Shown: positions 47,119-58,380 of the stretch, in pieces
Layout of the letters: each line of letters begins with the position of its first letter
Position numbering within the stretch: position 1 is the first letter of the stretch
NCBI GenBank assembly: GCA_020152595.1
Contig: JAIGNY010001448.1
Span: forward strand, 1,125,501 to 1,189,500
Length of the DNA: 64,000 nucleotides
Source: Chiridota heheva
Taxonomy: Eukaryota; Echinodermata; Holothuroidea; Apodida; Chiridotidae
Reading direction: 5' to 3'
Made by a program: the position numbers and the translations under genes
The notes under the pieces: model-generated
Database searches by the model: none
Told to the model about the DNA's origin: nothing
Seen by the model: only the letters and a program-made list of their open reading frames with translations

Positions 47119-49439
47119 AAAACACTGGTTAGAGATAGCAAGAAAAAAACAAAAATACAAAAAAACAAACATCAAGGCATAGACAATGAACTTGTATTTC
47201 GTCGCAAGTGTCATTTAGATCAAAGTACCCCATATACGATATATCTTCTAAGAAATGTTATGTTTTCTAGGTTCACGCCAGTGGTTCATGCAAGACTCGC
47301 GCCCTTACATCAGCGATGTTCTGATTTTCCACATGTTAGAAAATCGAACATCTTAAGGCCACTAAAAATTCACGCATCACGTATGTAGGTACGAAGCTTA
47401 TTTCGGGATTGGTTTACATGACACAGCGTGCACACTATTTGATGAATATTAAGTGCGGGTGTTGCGATATGGAATGTCGTAGATGTCGGGCACAATATTG
47501 GCATGTGTGCATCCAAGCTTTATATTTCATATTTGTTTCTGAATTCTTATAAGATTTCCATTTTTATTCAATCGTTTTATATTGATATAAATTGTACTTT
47601 TATCGAATTTAGTTCCTGAATACGTTTTTCGTTTGATATACTCATTTTTACCTTTATGTGACATAATCATGGACCGCATATGTTGTATTCTTAATGATCA
47701 ATAATATCAAGACGGAACAAAACCATCACCACAAAAATAAAAAAGAATTGATTTTTAAATAAAATTGCAAAGTTGGGATTTAAGTTGCGAATATATGACT
47801 TGTGACAAGACGTGAAGAAATTTGACTTGTCGACATAAGCCATTTTCACAGAAAAGTGAAAACTGAATTGCACACAAACTGGACCCATATACCCATACCG
47901 TACCGACCTTTTATTAAAAGAGTCTTTATGTAATACAGAACGCACATAGGCTTACTGCATTAAGGTATCAAAAGATGTAAGGGGAACTAAAGGAATGATA
48001 TAAAAACGACTGGATGAATAGATGAAATGTTAGAGAATCGGTACTTTTGTGAGCGCGCAGGCTCTATTTATATTGGATAAAGCTCTTGGAACAATTCAAA
48101 TTTTATACGACACGAAAGGAAATAGGGGAAACGTTCCACCAGGCTCCTACAATTCAAAATGGCTTACATTATCAACCACTAATTCCCGTTTTGAGTATAC
48201 ACTAACTTCGAGCATAAGATATGTTATTTTCAGGCTGGTGTACAGAAATAAACTCTCATTTCGACACTGTATTATATTCTTTGAAGAAATTAGTGTATCC
48301 TTACAGCCTTATAAGTCGCTCACCAAAGTGAGTAATTGATATTTTTGTCTTCACATATATTTTCTTATATCTGTCTACGTTAATAACGTTTATGTCATAG
48401 ACACTGTTTCAGAAGTCACAGCCATGGATCTAATCTGCTAATATTATACCAACAGACCAATAAAGAGTGCTTAAATAGATTAAACTTGTTTTCAATGAAA
48501 TGGGTCTCGGTGAAATATAAACAAGAATATTAATCAAATTCATTTTCATGCCAGCTTTCTTAATAAGTTCACCTCCAACTAACTATAAGTGGTGCAACTT
48601 CTTCTCATTTAGCACTGCAATGATAAATGATCGTCAGAAACAATCCGCCGCAAGGACTGATATTTGTTTTTATGGGTTGCCTTATAAAAAGTTACATTAT
48701 AAGTTACCCAAAATTTTTCTTGTAGTTGCTTAGCATAGTTATAAAGCTTGTAAGCAAACAGAGAGCGCGTATATATCGGCAACATTATATCAAATTGCTT
48801 TAAAATATATCAAAAGTGATTCACAAGACATTGACCACTTTAAATTAATCTCATGCACCAATTTGCATCTTTTATTTAATTCAATTCAACTAACTTTATT
48901 TCAACCTTCTTGAAAAAAAAAAGATCACACTTATATTCATTAGGCCTACATAACATACAAGATTATATTTCAAAAGATAATGATAATACAAAATATGATA
49001 ACTAATACTAAAATATACAAAGACGCTTGGAGGTTGATGGGTTTCCCAGAACTGCAGAAAGCTGAAAAAAAGAGCCATCCCCTGGATATAAGATAAGATG
49101 CAATTGATATAACAATAGGAAGTAATAAAGAAAAAAAAAAAAAAAACACAGATGACAAAAGATAAGTAGAGAAGGAGAAAAAGAGAAACTATAAAAGAAA
49201 GTGACAGGAAAATTAAAAGAGGCAAGCTACGTATAAAGAGATATGCAAATATAATACACGGAAAATGCAATATGATAACTAGACATAAGATAATTCTTTT
49301 CTTTTCTTTTCAATGTGACTAGACTTATAATACATTTGATATAGATTGGTAACTTATCCAAATATTCACACCACGATACTGTGTTCAGATAGTAAGTCTA
49401 AATAAAGGGGTGAAAGACCGGTACTTATTTTCACCCGTC
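47119..49439. other. AT-rich spacer, nothing recognised
   Basis: Several ORFs up to about 148 codons (46942-47388 plus, 48896-49270 minus) are low-complexity, Phe/Ile/Leu-rich translations of AT-rich DNA with no domain. Confidence 0.4.
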
Positions 49440-49975
49440 GCGGTCCGGAATTTATTCCGACCTCAGTTTTTAATGAAACTGTTATACTGAACTATACTTC
49501 AGTTGAATTTTTGGGTATCACCTTTGATGCTAGATTTAGTTTCAAACCGCATTTCGATAATTTGATTAAAGAACTTAAAGTTCGCATTTCCCAAGTGTAT
49601 ACTATTTGTGGGGACTGCTTGTAATCCAAGAACTCCCCTTTCTACAACCTTAATTTTATGCACTAGTTTCGTTCGCTCACTTATTGATTATTCATTTATT
49701 GTCTTCCCTTTGCTCTCTAACAATTATCGTTTCAAGCTGGAGCAAATCCAAACTAATGCTTTCAAAATAATATTCCACACACCTCGTTGGGTTTCACCAT
49801 TATCTCTCGTTGGCCTTCACTCCCTCCACAACGTTTAATCTCGTATAGATTCATTCAGCAACCTTTGTAAAAATCGCCTCACCAGTGACAGACAGACACT
49901 TGTATTAATGAAGAACAGACGATCCTCTCGAATAACTATCAGCTCAAAGTATAAGGCCCGTTTCGGAAAATCTTA
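49440..49975 (+). pseudogene. Non-LTR reverse-transcriptase C-terminal fragment, frameshifted
   Basis: FNETVILNYTSVEFLGITFD then ARFSFKPHFDNLIKELKVRI (about 49465-49590), then after a frameshift CTSFVRSLIDYSFIVFPLLS and KLEQIQTNAFKIIFHTPRWV (49650-49795). The FLGI-FD...HFDNLI and LEQIQ-N-A-KII spacing is typical of the RT palm/thumb of non-LTR elements and differs from the CR1-like copies nearby, so it is probably another clade. Confidence 0.72.
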
Positions 49976-50375
49976 ATTAGCTTATTTTTTGTCTTGTTCT
50001 TTTTTCTAGTATTTTTTCCAGTTAGTGTTTTTTTCATTCCATCCTAGAAAGTTTTAGTATGGTGCTTGTAGTTTTCCTAGGGTGGGGGGCTCTGAAACGA
50101 CTCCTGTGTGTTCACGTAATCAAATGTGTGTCCCCTGGCTGTTGCCACAATTGTTTTCGTGTGCCCCCAATCTCCACCATCCCCTTGTTCGTGCTCGTTC
50201 CTCGTTCATTTGTGCTTGTCTCTTATTGTTGGGACTCTGTAGCGCGGCCTGCAACTGTCTGGCTGTGGAGCCCAGTCATTAAACTATAATAGTTTCGTTC
50301 GTTCGGATGAGGATATTTGAGGAATTTCTAGTAACTGTAGCTATGAAAATGTCTATTCAAGCGAAAACAGCTTCA
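49976..50375. other. Possible 3' UTR of the retroelement fragment
   Basis: More GC-rich than its surroundings and directly downstream of the RT fragment, ending near CCAGTCATTAAACTATAATAG. Two overlapping plus-strand frames of 66 and 76 codons are Cys/Pro/Val-rich without a recognised domain. Confidence 0.35.
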
Positions 50376-50582
50376 TCAAGGTAATTGGAGGCAAGGTATT
50401 TGAAAATTGAAACGTGAAAATGAAGGAATAGTAGTCAATGAGTTGAAACATGAAACATGCATGAAATAGGAAGCCAGAGCATCACTACCAGATAGGAATT
50501 TAAAAATCTGAATCATATCGCCACGTAGACCCCTTCTCTTCTCAAGTGAAGCTCCAAAATAAACGTATCCTTTACTTCTCAT
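50376..50582 (-). pseudogene. CR1-like retrotransposon 3' fragment, minus strand
   Basis: The minus frame reads LEKRRGLRGDMIQIFKFLSG then SDALASYFMHVSC. The plus-strand CR1-like copy has the corresponding RRVHGDMIQV...LHVSANLHV at 42600-42700, so both derive from the same family. Confidence 0.75.
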
Positions 50583-50613
50583 AAAAGCAGGTAGGGTTAC
50601 AGCGCTTACATCG

Positions 50614-51164
50614 TTAAAGAAATATTCCCATAGATTTTCATTTTTTCATATATAATAGAGATAATTTGTAGAAACAAATTGGTTTAAAAACTATGTTCAT
50701 ATCTTGTTTCGTTTAGAAGTTATAACAATTAAAAGAGTAGAAAATGTTCATAAAAACACCTCGTACAGTATACGTCCTTCAGCTTCAAGGCATTTCCAAC
50801 ACAGTTCTTATGTATTTCTTATAAATTCAATCACACTTTTTTTTACATTATCGAACATTATAGAGACAGGGTGAAGTATATAATTTACAAGAAAACCTTT
50901 TTTTTTTCTTGGTGTACATCACATTTTCAATGAGAAAAAAATCCAAATAATATTTAGGGAAATACAAAAGACCTTTTGTTGAAATTGTCTCTATGACATC
51001 ACAGATGTTGCCAGTCAGTCACTTTTGTCCAAATTCATTTTTTTTTTAAATTTTCGTAATTTTCCAACGGAATAAGATATTAACATAGTTCTCCACCACT
51101 TTGTTTCTAAACAAATTCTCTATTATATATGACAAAATGAAAATCCATGGGAATATTTCTTTAA
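50614..51164. mobile_element. TTAA-flanked MITE, complete copy
   Basis: The element 50618-51160 (543 bp) has termini AGAAATATTCCCATAGATTT / AGAAATATTCCCATGGATTT (right end read on the other strand), flanked by TTAA at 50614-50617 and 51161-51164. Arms stay similar for at least 90 bp (TATATAATAGAGA, AGAAACAAA, AACTATGTT). No coding capacity. Confidence 0.88.
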
Positions 51165-51234
51165 CATCTGAGAAGTCTTCATGTATAATCTGGGCTATGC
51201 GGAAAAATCGCGAAAAAACTAAAAAAAAAAAACC

Positions 51235-51375
51235 CAAGTCCGACTTACAAAATGTGTTGCGTCGTTCGACCCCCTCACGGGCTAGTGGATGGGGATTCGA
51301 CCCGACACCCCATGGGAGCCTTTTAAAATAGGGCACTAGGATTCGACCCCGACACCCCATGGGCAGATGGGGGCC
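51235..51375 (-). repeat. Detached inverted monomer of the 54.5-55.5 kb satellite
   Basis: Read on the minus strand it gives CCCATGGGGTGTCGGGTCGA ... CACTAGCCCGTGAGGGGGTC ... GACGCAACACATTTTGTAAG, nearly the same as the unit near 55400-55490. A second shorter piece (GACACCCCATGGG) follows at 51348. Confidence 0.85.
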
Positions 51376-51734
51376 TTCTAAAGTAGAACAATTTCACCTG
51401 TTTACTCTGAAAAAGGGCACTTTTTAAACTTTTAAAATAAGTGCGGGAACGTGTCCCATGAGCCCTGCCGTCTATGTTGATACATGAACTAAGACACACA
51501 GAGAGAGAGGGGAGAGACAGGGAGAGGGGAAGGTGGGTGTCGGAGTACACGTGATACAGAACAGGCTTATTCTAAAAGTTTGACAACATTTACACAAGTT
51601 TGTAGTAATTTATTGAAAATCTTTCTTTTAGCTGCTTAGACAGCCCATATTTTTTCAAGTTCAAAGTGGCGATAAACCTTACCATGTACAAACGTAAACA
51701 ATAAAACATATTTCCACATCATGCGTTTTCATGA
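51376..51734. other. Spacer with a GA-rich tract
   Basis: A GAGAGAGAGGGGAGAGACAG tract near 51500-51530. No gene. Confidence 0.4.
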
Positions 51735-52230
51735 TTTTGTGTTTTGTATATGGTGTATTTGACATGAATTGACATAATGAATTGTATAATATAGCTTCTT
51801 CCTATGCACTGTGACATACGTTTTTGCCCTTAAAATGTCAATTTTGCGAGAGCTTCCGGGGGCTTCGCCCCGGGGCTTTTCCCCTGGACCCTACCAGGGG
51901 CCCTTAAGCGGACCCCTAGAACCCACGTCGACAAGTCGAGCGCTTTGCGCTTTGTGTTTTGTAGATGGTGTATTATAGCTTTCTTTGACTTGTTACACCT
52001 TCTTACTATGCGTTGTGGCATACTTTTTTGCCCTTGTTATGTCAATTTTGCGAGAGCTTCTGGGGTTTTGTCCCCTGGAATTCTATCGGGTTTCGCCCCT
52101 GGACCCCACCAGGGGCCCTTAAGCGGGTCCCTGGACCCCACGTCGACAAGTCGGTGTCACCTCAACTACGCCACTAAATATCGTGTCGGTTCAATTCAAT
52201 TTCCCGCCCCCAATTTGAAAATCCTGGCTA
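51735..52230. repeat. Two tandem copies of a GC-rich fold-back sequence
   Basis: Copy 1 (about 51750-51935) and copy 2 (about 51965-52150) share GCGAGAGCTTC(C/T)GGGG, CCAGGGGCCCTTAAGCGG and CCCACGTCGACAAGTCG. Copy 1 also holds the perfect hairpin GGGGGCTTCGCCCC. A tail AATTTGAAAATCCTGGCTAC follows copy 2 near 52210-52230. The GC-rich stem-loops look like the end of a fold-back or unclassified transposon. Confidence 0.7.
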
Positions 52231-52630
52231 CGCGACTGATGTTAGTGTCTAAATGCTCTGGTTATTGTTGCGATACGAGAAGCTTTTCCTTGCCGGGAGG
52301 AAAATTATCTTGTAAAGCAGCCGTATTAATTTGTTAACAAATGTTTATAATTGGAGAGCAACAGAATATAATTTAGACCGCAAAAACTATGAAAATGATC
52401 GAGATCTTCGGATGATCTAATTGACTCTACAGACTTGCTTTTACTTCTTTTTTGTTTTGTCTTTTGTGGTTAAAATCACAGTAAAACTCTCTGGTTGGGA
52501 TACGCCTGCGTAAACACTCTTTGTGAAACCATTCATTGCAAATGTTGCATTGGGTCATTTGTTCGCCATCGTCTCTGGTTTTCTCCAATTGCAATATACC
52601 CCTTCACCTAACGTTGTTAATCGCCGCCGT
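52231..52630. other. Spacer, nothing recognised
   Basis: No ORF or repeat that can be supported. Confidence 0.4.
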
Positions 52631-53519
52631 TTAACTGTCCGTTCGGAGGAGCGGATACCAAATGGGTCCATTTTTTGTTTTTATAGTAATTAAATTATCT
52701 AACAAACCCTTCCACATTTTTTGTTCATCGAACATGTCGAAATGAATTTTTGTTGGATCTAGACCAGCGCAGAGAGCAAAAGCAAGTGAAATTTCCACAT
52801 GACAATCTATCAGTTTTCTGGGTGACATTCATCTGCAAGAAAATATTTACATCGGTTGTATGCAACAAACATGTTATTGCTTTCACAACATTCAAATGGT
52901 AAGACAATCTCGGTGGGACCGTGCTAGCGAATACGCGAATAGAGGGTGCTTGACCCTAATATTAATGAGGACGATCCAATGAGTTTATTTACATTAACAG
53001 ATTAACAACCTGCACAAATTCACATGCTTCAGGAACAGACCCAGTCAAACTCATATTAGAAGTGTTTCCTGTAAACATCCAACCATGTTATACTGGTTTT
53101 TTTATATTCTTATAAAGTTTTTGTCCTGCGTTTATAATTGAATCATTTACCCATGTTTTATCTAGTAATAGTTTGTGTTCATTAATACTTGAACCTAATT
53201 GTTTAAACCTAACCAACAGTTTTGAGCTGTTGTCTGGTTGTTCGGGGTCCTGTTTTGTTTCTATGTCATTACTTTGTGTGTCGATTTCCTTTTTTGTGGG
53301 GTGTGAGTGGGTGTTAGTTGTCGCTTGGGATGTTTGTTTCTGAGAATTGCTTTCCTCTGTTTTGAGTGTGGCAGTTTTTTCATTGTGCTGTGGTATGTTA
53401 TTGTTTGCATGTTCGTCTGTGCGTTCTTCATGTGTGTCTCTTTGTATATTGTTTTCTGGTACCATGTTATTGTTAGTTGGCCCACCCAATTTTATTTCGG
53501 CCCTGCCAAATTCGTTCAC
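52631..53519 (-). pseudogene. Ulp1-like (C48-type) cysteine-peptidase gene remnant, minus strand
   Basis: Reading leftward from 53519, a Thr/Asn/Gln/Glu-rich linker of about 100 residues leads to LLLDKTWVNDSIINAGQKLY (ORF 53088-53519), the W(L/V)ND...IN...Q...L pattern that opens Ulp1-like domains in many invertebrate transposon-type proteins. After a stop, GWMFTGNTSNMSL then VPEACEFVQVVNL resembles the next conserved block. A segment around 52910-52840 reads ITCLLHTTDVN...NVTQKTD. A further frame (52631-52828) reads LIDCHVEISLAFALCAGLDP then TKIHFDMFDEQKMWKGLLDN, matching the DCG(L)F(A)xAFA...C.G.DP...M..HL C-terminal signature, with His-Val where Gly is expected after the catalytic Cys. Three or more frame breaks make it non-functional. 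Family assignment is by pattern only. Confidence 0.65.
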
Positions 53520-53589
53520 AATTAGAGGCTTTCCAATTTTTTATTTTTTTTCACTTGTTTTATTTGTTTTTCATTCAGCTGTATATTTC

Positions 53590-54330
53590 GAAGATCTTCG
53601 ATCACTATCATCACCTGCCATACCGTCGTCCCCCACCCCGTCACTCTCCCCATCTTCGACATCACCTTCATTTCCATTACCATATTCTCCTACCATGCCA
53701 TCGTGAAGTCCGTCACCAGCGATGTGATAGTATCAGTAACACCGTTCTCACCTCCCACACTATCGTCACCTCCCATACCACCGTCCCCTCCGTCACTGTC
53801 ACCGCCTTCGATATTACTCTCCATTCTGGTTTCATTTTCTCCCCACACGCCATCGTTAAGTCCGTCGCCACTGGTGTTACTATCACATTCTTCACCTCCC
53901 ACACTATGGTCACCTGCCAAACCGTCGTCCCTTCCGTCACTGTCCCCGCCTTCGATATCATTCTCATATCTATTACCATATTCTCCGCCCATTTCATCGT
54001 CAAGTCCGTCACCACCGGTGTGACTATTAGTAACACCGTCCTCACTTCCCACACTATCGTCACCTCTTATACCACCGCCCCGCCCCCGTCATTGTCACTG
54101 CCTTCGATATCACCCTCCTTTCTGTTATCGTCTTTTTCCCAAACGCCATCGTCAAGTCCGTCATCAACTGTGTCATTATCAGCATAACCATCATCGTTGT
54201 CACCTACCACACTATCGTCACCTCCCTCCCATATAACTGTCTGATCCGTCCCTTTCACCACCTTCGATATCACCTTTTCCTCCGTTATTACATTTTCCCT
54301 CCACATCACCACTCGATCCGCAATCGTCAA
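53590..54330 (-). repeat. ~150-bp tandem repeat encoding an acidic Asp/Gly/Glu-rich stretch
   Basis: A CTTCGA(T/C)AT landmark recurs at 53654, 53806, 53950, 54102 and 54262, spacings 152, 144, 152 and 160 bp. On the minus strand the units read IEGGDSDG, DGLxxGxxGE and DDSVGGE-like peptides (for example DDSVGGENGVTD, then GDGLNDGVWGENETRMESNI). Since 152 and 160 are not multiples of three, the acidic peptide hops between frames (54067-54492, then 53690-54052, then a frame ending in a stop near 53570), so it cannot be one intact ORF. It lies just upstream of, and in the same orientation as, the Ulp1-like remnant and may be its N-terminal part. Confidence 0.7.
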
Positions 54331-54469
54331 TACCGATGTCACCATAGCTGTTAGCACTATCGATATGTTTATTGTAGCCATTATTGCATGCATCTGTTTG
54401 TCTGTGTGTTTTAGCAAGGCAGGTTTTCGATCATCACAAAAATAACAATGATAATAAAAACGAATTTCT

Positions 54470-55500
54470 GGGCCTAATTCTATGATCCCCATAAGGTGCC
54501 GGGGTCAACTCCCAACCCGCTAGCTTGTGAGGGGGTACGAAAGACGCAACACATTTTGAATGTTCGACTTTTTTTTCTCACAATTTTCCGTACGTGTTAA
54601 GTCAGTGGGAGTAATTTTCAAAATACAATTTGTATGAAATATGACACCGATCCCATTAAAAACAATGTTATTGGCCTAGTTTTATGGTCCCCGTGGGGTA
54701 TCCGAATCAAATCCCTACTCGCTAGCTTGTGAGGCCTGGAGGTAAAAAAGACGGAACACATTTTGTAAGTTGGACAAATGTTTTTTTTTCAATTTTCCAT
54801 ACGTGTTAAGTCAATGGGAGAAATTTTCAAAATATTTCAATTATTATTTTTTTCATAAATTAATTTCTATATGAAATATGACACGAACGACACAGATCCC
54901 AACTAAAAATTTTTTCTAGGCCTAGTTTTATGATCCCCATGGGGTGAAGGGGTCAAATCTCTACCCACTAGCTTGTGAGGCCTGGAGGTCCGACTGACGG
55001 AAAACATTTTGTAAGTTGGACTTAAATGTTTTTTTCCATTTTTCCGAACGTGTTAAGTCAATGGGTGAAATTTTCAGAATATTGTTTTAATCTTTTTCTC
55101 ATAAATTCATATCTATATGAAATATCACACCGATCTCAACTGAAAACAATTTGATGGGCCTAGTATTATGATCCCCATAGGGTACCGGGGTCAAATCTCT
55201 ACTTGCTAGCTTGTGAGGGGGTCTGAAACACGTAACACTTTTTGTAAGTTGGACTTGAAATGTTTTTCCCTGAATTTTCCGTACGTGTTAAGTCAATGGA
55301 AAAAAATTCAAAATATTTGTTCTTTTTCTCATAATTTCATTTCTATATGAAATATGATTTCGATCCCAATCTGAAAACAATTTTCTGGCTCTAGTTCTAT
55401 GATCCCCATGGGGTGCCGGGGTCACTAAATCCCTACACGCTAGCTTGTGAGGGGTCTGAAAGACGCAACACATTTTGTAAGTTGGACTTAATTTTACTTA
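54470..55500. repeat. Satellite-like tandem array, five units of about 200-245 bp
   Basis: Unit starts (GGCCTAGTTTTATGATCCCC or close) at about 54471, 54677, 54921, 55158 and 55386. Each contains GCTAGCTTGTGAGG, ACACATTTTGTAAGTTGGAC, TTTCC(G/A)TACGTGTTAAGTCA and ATATGAAATATGACAC. Unit length and identity vary (deletions in some). An inverted relative lies at 51235-51375. Confidence 0.92.
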
Positions 55501-56159
55501 CATAGTTCTTATGAATGTAACCTTGTGTAAGCGCTGTGAATCCGTCTCCACACAGATATATATCTGTGCGTCTCCATAAAAGGGACTCAAATCTATATAA
55601 TCGAGTATAGTACATGTCAGTCTTTTTATTTCTTGTCCATTGATTAGTAGGTATGTCTACAATTAGTTCAGTGCTACCTTGTTTAATGACTAAGTTTGCA
55701 TGTCTGTCTGGAAGTTCACTAGACCAGGGAGTCCCTGACTAGACTAACTACAGTACACTCACTATACACTACACTCACACTAGTAGGAGTAGGAGTGTCT
55801 GGCAGGCTGTAACTTTGTCTGTCTCTCGCTAATTTCAGTGCAGAGCGTGTGCAAGTCTGCAAGTTATCTTTCAAGATTAATCTGTTCTCAACGTGTATCA
55901 TAGCCGTATTCATCTCCGGGGGCATCGATGAAGAATTGAAGACAGGAAAAAGCAGTGAGTGAGTACCACGGTATCATTGGATTTAAATTTTAGGCTTAAC
56001 GTTAGTGCATAAGGATTGTTCAAATAAAACCTCTTAAGTTAAGTTAACTTTAAGACTTTAGCAAATACTGTATGAAGTTTCGTTTTGAAACATTGGAAGG
56101 TACAGTATTTGAATCTGAATAGGTTAAGTCGGCAAAAATCCTTCTAGAGGACATGAATG
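55501..56159. other. Spacer, nothing recognised
   Basis: A 68-codon minus-strand frame (55719-55925) has balanced composition but no domain or splice support. A (TAGGAG)-like short repeat lies near 55780. Confidence 0.4.
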
Positions 56160-56940
56160 CCAACCGAGCGTAGCAAAAGTATGAGAAAGAAAATCAAAAA
56201 ATTTAACAAGCTTAGCAAGTTTAGCTTTGAAACAGTTTAGACTTGGTGCATGTACAAGTGTCCGATGGTAAAGCATTTCAGTCTTTTAGTGTTTGAGTAA
56301 AGAAGAAGTATTTACAAACATTTTTTTTAGCATAAAGAACGTGGAAATTCAGATTATGGTTATTTCTTGTATTAATTCTTGCGTTTCGGATCAGGTTATC
56401 ATTATCAATGGCGGCAAGACTGTGTTAATGATTTTATATAGCATTTTTAGACGGGTGTTCCTACTTCTTGTTAATAGCAGGGCCAATCTAATTTATGAAG
56501 CATACTAGTGACACTGGATTTATAAGAGTATTTTGCCATACAGAACCTGGCTGCTCTCCGTTGAATTGATTCAAGCTTATCTACATCGCACTGGTGATGG
56601 GGGTCTGAAACTGCTGATGCATACTCAAGTACTGGCCTACTAGAGCTTTATATGCAGTGGTTTTAATGTCAGTGGGACACTTTGAATGGTTATGTCCTAA
56701 TAGGCCAAGTACAGAGTTTGCTTTGTTGATGATGTTGTTTATATGTTTATCCCTTCTGAGTTTATTATCAATTTCAACACCTAGGTACGGGTGGGAGTTG
56801 ACATATTTTAGCGGCTGGTTGCACAAGGTATAAACTGGTTATTTAAAGCATTTTCTAGAAGATATTGAGAGGATGTAGCATTTAGAGTAGTTAAAATTCA
56901 TTTGCCATTTATTTTGCCATTATTTAAGTTTATTTAGATC
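56160..56940 (-). pseudogene. Non-LTR reverse-transcriptase C-terminal fragment, minus strand
   Basis: The minus frame 56826-56581 reads VNSHPYLGVEIDNKLRRDKH then INNIINKANSVLGLLGHNHS. After a frameshift it continues PVLEYASAVSDPHHQCDVDK then LESIQRRAARFCMAKYSYKS and, further left, TRLKMLYKIIN. YLGV-ID, KANSVLG, LEYAS and IQRRAARF are classic thumb motifs of CR1-group or related LINEs. The sequence differs from the copies at 42 and 45 kb, so it is a separate family. Confidence 0.82.
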
Positions 56941-57103
56941 AGGTAGGCCTAGCAAGTTACAGTAGCAGCTGCTGTCAGAGCAGGGGGACATGATAAAATC
57001 TGACAGAATCATTATTTCATATGATATAGGATACAAATCTAGACCAACTACCAAAATCTTATTTCTATCTCAAGTTATTCATGTTTAGGTCCTAGTAATC
57101 ATA

Positions 57104-58015
57104 TAGTACTCCCCGTACTCAGTGGCCATAGTACCATTGGACTGATGCCAGTCGTGTTAGTAATGCTGTCGTTGGTGATGGCTGGCCGTCCGAGGGTGCT
57201 ACAAAATCATATACCCTCCTGTACTGTTTTTAGCGAGGTGTTAAAAGTATAGGAAAATCCCAGTTTTAAGATCTTTATGAAAACGAAACCATTTTCCTTT
57301 TTTTTTTTGCCTACAATGATTAGAATCAATGTTTGAATCCCATCCATGTCTTTAAAAACTGTTTTTGAGGTGATTTTAGTTACTTCTATCAAAGTATTTT
57401 GGACTACTTTTATTTCCGTAAAAATTGTCTGACAAGCTCTCCAAAGTACGGTCAAAGTTCAAAACACTGCCATCAGGCTATAACATTTTAGCGGGGGTAA
57501 TATCTTTTAAATTATTTGAGAAAAAATTAAAAATAATACTTATAAAGTACAATTATTTAATTGAAACATTTCTTGATATTCAATTTATTTGTTTTCGCAC
57601 ACAGTCTTTTTACCAAAACTATTTAATAAAGTTATATGAAGGAAAACATGATGGCAGCGAAAAATCTACCTGCAGTTTAGTAAAACATCCTAAAACTTAA
57701 TTGCGGATGTTGAATAATTAATCACAAACATGCGGTGACTAAGAAAATGGCGACCACAATAGGAATCTCGAATAACTTTATCCTGTCGTGGTGCTAAATA
57801 CAGTAGGTAAAAATTTAGGAAAAGGTTTTTGAAAAAATGTATTATTTAGACTTATTGGTATAAGAGTATCCAAAAAGTAAGTTATTTTTCAATCATCAAT
57901 TTTCTACGAGTGAATTTTCAAAAACATAAGAATTGCACTTAATCTATAACAACATTTGTACGACAATCCCAATGTCAACCCGTACTGAGGGATGTGTATG
58001 ATAACTACCGTAGTT
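57104..58015. mobile_element. ~1 kb terminal-inverted-repeat element, copy 2 (right terminus missing)
   Basis: The left end matches copy 1 (TAGTACTCCCCGTA, then GGACTGATGCCAGTCGTGTT and TGATGGCTGGCCGTCCGAGG), and the interior matches in order (GCGAGGTGTTAAAAGTA, TAACATTTTAGCGGGGGTAA, CTTATAAAGTACAATTAT, AAAAAGTAAGTTATTTTTCA). The right terminal repeat seen in copy 1 at 43985-44071 is absent. Instead the subterminal sequence runs into the palindrome at 57965-58053. Confidence 0.85.
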
Positions 58016-58053
58016 ATTATATACATCCCTCAGTGCAGGTTGACAATGGGATC
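57965..58053. repeat. Palindrome with ~40-bp arms
   Basis: The left arm (AATCCCAATGTCAACCCGTA...GAGGGATGTGTATGATAAC) and right arm (GTTATTATATACATCCCTCA...GGTTGACAATGGGATCG) are complementary apart from a few mismatches, with a loop of about 7 bp. The left arm corresponds to subterminal sequence of the 1-kb element. Confidence 0.88.
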
Positions 58054-58314
58054 GCCATTTTCTAGACACCCCGCCCACTCAGAATTCCAAATCCAAAACA
58101 CTTCTCCCCGGATTTACCACATCCAAAACATCCCCCTCCTCCTTTGCAGGATTTCCAAAGTCTGAATCCCCTCCAGGATGGAAGTCAATGACAACGAACA
58201 CTCTGAAGATAAAGAGAGTTGTTGTTTATGCTGTAATATTCATTAGTGATTATAAATGTTTACTTAGATCCAGGATTTGTAAATTCCCTGATGACTTAAG
58301 CTCCGGATTTCAAA
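58054..58314. other. Spacer, nothing recognised
   Basis: No feature supported. Confidence 0.4.
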
Positions 58315-58380
58315 GTTCAAAGTCAACATTGATATCTATGTAAGTTCTTTATAAACTCTGGGCATCTTTGATTTTGTTTA
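58315..58380 (+). mobile_element. Very short CR1-like 3' end fragment
   Basis: TTCAAAGTCAACATTGAT...TTCTTTATAAACTCTGGGCA then TCTTTGATTTTGTTT matches the last coding bases and stop of the CR1-like copy at about 42836-42890. Severely 5' truncated. Confidence 0.65.

Noticed and set aside
46942-47388. 148-codon plus-strand ORF
   Set aside because: Starts in AT-rich sequence and runs through the GC-rich hairpins, with no domain or splice support.
53477-54187. 236-codon plus-strand Ser/Thr/Pro/His-rich ORF
   Set aside because: Produced by the ~150-bp tandem repeat. The minus strand, with acidic repeat plus Ulp1-like blocks in order, is the more plausible original coding strand.
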